From the NCBI GenBank assembly GCA_964453205.1, contig CAYVRC010000217.1, positions 1 to 8,636 on the forward strand: a DNA stretch of 8,636 nt. The letters run 5' to 3'. Each line of letters opens with the position of its first letter. Positions within the stretch are counted from its first letter, which is position 1. Position numbers and translations under genes: made by a program. The notes beneath the pieces are model-generated. The model had not been told where the DNA came from. It saw nothing but the letters and a program-made list of their open reading frames with translations, and ran no database searches. Origin of the DNA: Crateriforma sp964453205. Its GTDB lineage: Bacteria > Planctomycetota > Planctomycetia > Pirellulales > Pirellulaceae. This document shows positions 5,922 to 8,636 of the stretch, one piece after another.

Positions 5922-7679
5922 ATGAGTCAAGCATTGAAGGATTTCACCGATCTGTTGATCCAGCGCGGCCTGATCAGCGCCGAGCAATTGGCCGAAGCCG
6001 AGCAGATCGCCAAGGACACCCACCAAGACGTCGGCGACGTGCTCGTCAAAGCGGAATACGCGACGTCCGAGGACGTTTCGCGGGCCCTGGCCGACTTTCA
6101 CAAAATCCCCTTCGTCGATCTCCGCGAAATCCGCATCCCCGAGAACGTGATCGAACTGGTGCCCGAGTCGGTGGCCCGGGAAAATACGGTGCTCCCGTAC
6201 AACGAAGAAGACGGGGCCCTGCAAATCTTGATTTCCGACCCCTTTGATCTGGAAACGATCGAAAAACTGCGCTTCATTCTGAACCGCAAGATCGAAACCG
6301 CGATCGCCCCCAAAGACGCCATCAACGGCGCGATCAACCAGTACTACGGGCAGGTCGAAGGCGAATCGGCCGACTCGATGCTCCAAGAGTTCACCGACAC
6401 GGCAATCGACTTCACCGAAACCGAGGGCGACGATGGCGGCGGCGAGGAAGTCGTCGATGACGGCAGCGCCCCGGTCATCCGGCTGGTCAACCTGATGATC
6501 GCCGAAGCCGTCCAGCTTCGTGCCAGTGATATTCACGTCGAGCCCTTCGAGGATCGCGTGCGAATCCGTTATCGAATCGACGGCGTCTGTGTGGAGCGTG
6601 AGAACGCCCCCCGGCGGATGCTGTCGGCCATCATCGCTCGGATCAAGATCCTGTCGAAAATCGACATCTCCGAGAAAAGACGCCCCACCGACGGACGGAT
6701 CAAGATCACCGTGGGCGACAAGCAGCTGGACCTGCGGGTGTCGATCATCCCCACCAATCACGGCCAGTCCTGCGTCATGCGGCTGCTGGACAAGGACAAC
6801 ATCAAAGTCGGCGTGCGACAACTCGGGTTGTCCCAGCGCGACTACCGGAACTTCAACGGCCTGATCCGCCGACCCAACGGGATCGTCCTGGTGACCGGGC
6901 CGACCGGGTCGGGCAAGACGACGACCCTGTACGCGGCCCTGAACGCGCTGAACCGACCCGACCGCAAAATCATCACCGCCGAGGACCCCGTGGAGTACTA
7001 CTTGCCGGGGATCAACCAAGTCGAAGTGAAGCACAACATCGGCCTGGACTTCGCCCGCATCATCCGCGCGATGCTCCGCCAGGCCCCCAACATCATCCTG
7101 GTCGGCGAAATGCGGGACCACGAGACCGCATCGATGGGAATCCAGGCTTCTTTAACGGGACACTTGGTTTTCAGTACACTGCACACGAACGATGCGCCCA
7201 GTGCCATCAGCCGAATGGTGGACATCGGTGTACCCGGCTACATGGTGGCCAGCAGCGTGATTGCGGTGCTGGCCCAGCGTCTGGTGCGGACCATTTGCCC
7301 CCGCTGCAAGGTGAAATGGAAACCGCCGGAAAGCGTGATCGCCGACAGCGGCCTGCCGCCGGAGATGATCAAGCAGGCGGAGTTCGCCAAGGGCAAAGGA
7401 TGCACGTACTGCGGCAAGTCCGGGTTCCGCGGACGACTGGGGATTTACGAATTGATGTTGGTGAACAACAAGATGCGTGAACTGATGTTCAAAGGCGCGT
7501 CGACCAACGAGATTCGCGAGAAAGCCATAATCAACGGCATGTCAACGCTTTACGCCGACGGAATGCTGAAGGTCATCCGCGGGATCACCAGCTTCGAAGA
7601 AGTCTACCGCGTGGCCAAAAAGACGGAGCAGGAGGGCTTGGCGATGAGCCACATCGTCAAGGACTTGGCCTCCTTGTAA
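5922..7679 (+). CDS. pilB: Type IV pilus assembly ATPase PilB (GspE/PulE family)
   Basis: Hexameric cytoplasmic ATPase that drives pilin polymerisation at the inner membrane. From ATG 5922 (MSQALKDF, no SD) it is 585 aa, normal for PilB/GspE; upstream in-frame codons give an unlikely Arg-rich extension. Order of domains: MshEN-type N-terminal domain (about 1-155) with the GLISAEQLAEAEQIA and VPESVARENTVLP segments; an acidic Gly/Asp/Glu linker (about 160-185); the N2 region with ASDIHVEP and the RYRIDG motif; the RecA-like core with Walker A GPTGSGKTT at 326-334 (Lys332), the Asp-box region ITAEDPVEY, Walker B ILVGEMRD with Glu396, and His-box FSTLHTND; and a zinc tetracysteine Cys459, Cys462, Cys494, Cys497. 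No key residue is missing. Paired with pilT downstream, PilB is preferred over type II secretion GspE, though sequence alone cannot fully separate them. Confidence 0.91.
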   Translation: MSQALKDFTDLLIQRGLISAEQLAEAEQIAKDTHQDVGDVLVKAEYATSEDVSRALADFHKIPFVDLREIRIPENVIELVPESVARENTVLPYNEEDGALQILISDPFDLETIEKLRFILNRKIETAIAPKDAINGAINQYYGQVEGESADSMLQEFTDTAIDFTETEGDDGGGEEVVDDGSAPVIRLVNLMIAEAVQLRASDIHVEPFEDRVRIRYRIDGVCVERENAPRRMLSAIIARIKILSKIDISEKRRPTDGRIKITVGDKQLDLRVSIIPTNHGQSCVMRLLDKDNIKVGVRQLGLSQRDYRNFNGLIRRPNGIVLVTGPTGSGKTTTLYAALNALNRPDRKIITAEDPVEYYLPGINQVEVKHNIGLDFARIIRAMLRQAPNIILVGEMRDHETASMGIQASLTGHLVFSTLHTNDAPSAISRMVDIGVPGYMVASSVIAVLAQRLVRTICPRCKVKWKPPESVIADSGLPPEMIKQAEFAKGKGCTYCGKSGFRGRLGIYELMLVNNKMRELMFKGASTNEIREKAIINGMSTLYADGMLKVIRGITSFEEVYRVAKKTEQEGLAMSHIVKDLASL

Positions 7680-7900
7680 GCCCGCCCGAGGTCGCCCGAT
7701 TCCGGCGATTTTCGTCGGCCCCGCGGGACGGCCTGGCCCCCCTGTCCCCTCGCCCGATCCCAGGTCCCGCCGCCCGGAGCGGCGTCGTGCCGGGCGACGC
7801 GTCCCCCTGTGGCCTGACGAACCAGCCCTTTCAGGGGGATTCTCAAGATCCCTTGTGACCGCTGTCGCAAGTCGAAACTGTGCCAAAAGCGAGGTTTCCT
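7680..7900. other. Intergenic stretch after pilB with two hairpins and no gene
   Basis: No credible ORF was found. A 7-bp hairpin with a 3-nt loop lies at 7702-7718 (CCGGCGA/TCGTCGG, one G-U), 22 nt after the pilB stop. A second perfect 8-bp stem pairs TCCCCCTG 7802-7809 with CAGGGGGA 7832-7839. Neither is followed by a T tract, so they are at best factor-dependent terminators or mRNA 3' end stabilisers. The rest is C-rich with nothing recognised. Confidence 0.5.
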
Positions 7901-7928
7901 TTGCTTGCCGGCGAAACTCTGCGATAAT
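7901..7928 (+). promoter_or_regulatory. Predicted sigma70-type promoter for pilT
   Basis: TTGCTT (7901-7906) and GATAAT (7923-7928) with 16-nt spacing; the -10 box is the same as in the leader promoter at 4178. It predicts a start near 7935 and a pilT leader of about 150 nt, so pilT probably has its own transcription start in addition to any pilB readthrough. Confidence 0.5.
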
Positions 7929-7934
7929 GGCATT

Positions 7935-8085
7935 ACCGACGGCGAAGTGAGCAGCTAAGGAGGCTCACTTTCCCTTCACCAACTTTTCACACTTGCTAGC
8001 AATACAACACGCGATTCGCCGCCGGGCGTTTGCGGCGGTGCCGGCAACTTTTCCTCCTCGGCGGGTCCACTGAAGGAACCAGACC
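7935..8085 (+). promoter_or_regulatory. Structured pilT leader with an SD-like sequence displayed in a hairpin loop
   Basis: A perfect 8-bp stem AAGTGAGC 7945-7952 / GCTCACTT 7963-7970 holds a 10-nt loop; TAAGGAGG (7956-7963) lies mostly in that loop, yet no start codon follows at a usable distance. A second hairpin pairs CGCCGC 8017-8022 with GCGGCG 8032-8037. CCTCCT at 8053-8058 can pair either with the upstream AGGAGG (7958-7963) or, as TTCCT 8051-8055, with AGGAA 8074-8078 at the pilT ribosome site. This suggests, but does not prove, control of pilT translation. Confidence 0.35.
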
Positions 8086-8636
8086 ATGGCCACTGTGCTG
8101 ATCGACAAGCTGCTGCAAGCGGCCGTCAAACAGGGCGTCAGCGACATCCACATCGTCGTCGGCCAGCCCCCGGTGTTTCGTCTGCACGGGCGGATGCGAA
8201 AACTGGAAACCAAGACGTTGGAAGCCGAAGACAGCGTGGCGCTGATGAAGAGCATCACGCCGGAACGCTGCCAGCGGGAACTCCAAGAGACGGGCAGCAC
8301 GGACTTCGGGTTCGCGTTCGGCGAACTGGCTCGGTTCCGGGTTTCGGTCTTCAAGCAGCGTGGCTTCATTTCGATGGTGCTGCGACAGATCCCCAACGAC
8401 AAATTGACGCCCGAGCAGCTCGGCCTGCCCGAATCGGTGGTCAAACTGGTTCACCGCCCGCGTGGTCTGTTCTTGGTCACCGGGCCGACCGGGTCGGGCA
8501 AGTCGACGACGCTGGCATCGCTGATCAACTTGCTGAACGAGACCGTCGACCACCACATCATCACGATCGAAGACCCGATCGAGTTTTACCACGACCACAT
8601 CGAAAGCACGATCAACCAACGCGAAGTCGGCGTCGA
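8086..8636 (+). CDS. pilT: Type IV pilus retraction ATPase PilT (5' part, runs off window)
   Basis: PilT is the hexameric ATPase that depolymerises pili, giving retraction and twitching movement. ATG 8086 starts MATVLIDKLLQAAVKQGVSD, preceded by a weak GAAGGA SD (8072-8077). The 183 complete codons cover the N-terminal PAS-like domain with SDIHIVVGQPPVFRLHG (about 19-35), the ARFRVSVFKQRG segment, and the start of the RecA core with Walker A GPTGSGKST at 133-141 (Lys139) and the Asp-box region IITIEDPIEF. Walker B, the His box and the C-terminal AIRNLIRE-type motif lie beyond the edge. The frame is open to the last base. The shorter N-domain and lack of MshEN distinguish it from PilB. A PilU-type paralogue cannot be excluded without the C-terminus. 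Confidence 0.92.
   Translation, partial: MATVLIDKLLQAAVKQGVSDIHIVVGQPPVFRLHGRMRKLETKTLEAEDSVALMKSITPERCQRELQETGSTDFGFAFGELARFRVSVFKQRGFISMVLRQIPNDKLTPEQLGLPESVVKLVHRPRGLFLVTGPTGSGKSTTLASLINLLNETVDHHIITIEDPIEFYHDHIESTINQREVGV

Noticed and set aside
5922..7679. Type II secretion ATPase GspE
   Set aside because: It shares the domain set, but the adjacent pilT favours the pilus ATPase PilB; no gsp genes are in view.

Overview
The window looks like chromosomal DNA of a planctomycete, probably of the Rhodopirellula/Pirellulaceae type. The support is high GC with many CGATCG-like runs, a bacterial methenyl-tetrahydromethanopterin cyclohydrolase (a C1 enzyme otherwise known from archaea, methylotrophic proteobacteria and few other phyla), an OleC-type ligase, type IV pilus ATPases, and protein genes that almost all lack a Shine-Dalgarno (SD) sequence. 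The phylum is an inference from gene content. All genes recognised here are on the + strand.

Positions 1-508 hold the 3' part of an unnamed gene with a Gly/Met-rich tract. Positions 576-4100 form a tight gene set: mch, a RimK-like ATP-grasp ligase 3 nt later (a candidate tetrahydromethanopterin glutamate ligase), and an oleC-like AMP-forming ligase that starts inside the ligase stop codon (ATGA overlap). The ligase gene is interrupted by 10 N that hide a small gap of a different length.

Positions 4101-4557 carry no conventional gene but are the most interesting part. They hold a 20-bp tandem duplication and a near-consensus sigma70-type promoter (4155-4183) with a palindrome in its spacer. 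A transcript of about 290 nt follows, with several strong stems. It contains a 14-nt perfect match to the complement of the 16S rRNA 3' end, placed 7 nt before a 13-codon GTG ORF with adjacent Cys codons and tandem stops. It ends in a strong intrinsic terminator (4436-4480). This looks like a ribosome-controlled attenuator or a structured small RNA. The next gene (4558-5746) is a membrane-anchored serine alpha/beta hydrolase without an obvious promoter of its own. Its coding region contains a 15-bp in-frame minisatellite (Lys-Gly-Ala-Pro-Arg) that broke the assembly, leaving 100 N.

Positions 5922-8636 carry pilB (extension ATPase) and the 5' part of pilT (retraction ATPase), which together power assembly and retraction of type IV pili. 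They are separated by 406 nt with two hairpins, a promoter and a structured pilT leader.

No tRNA, rRNA, CRISPR array, insertion sequence or phage gene was seen.
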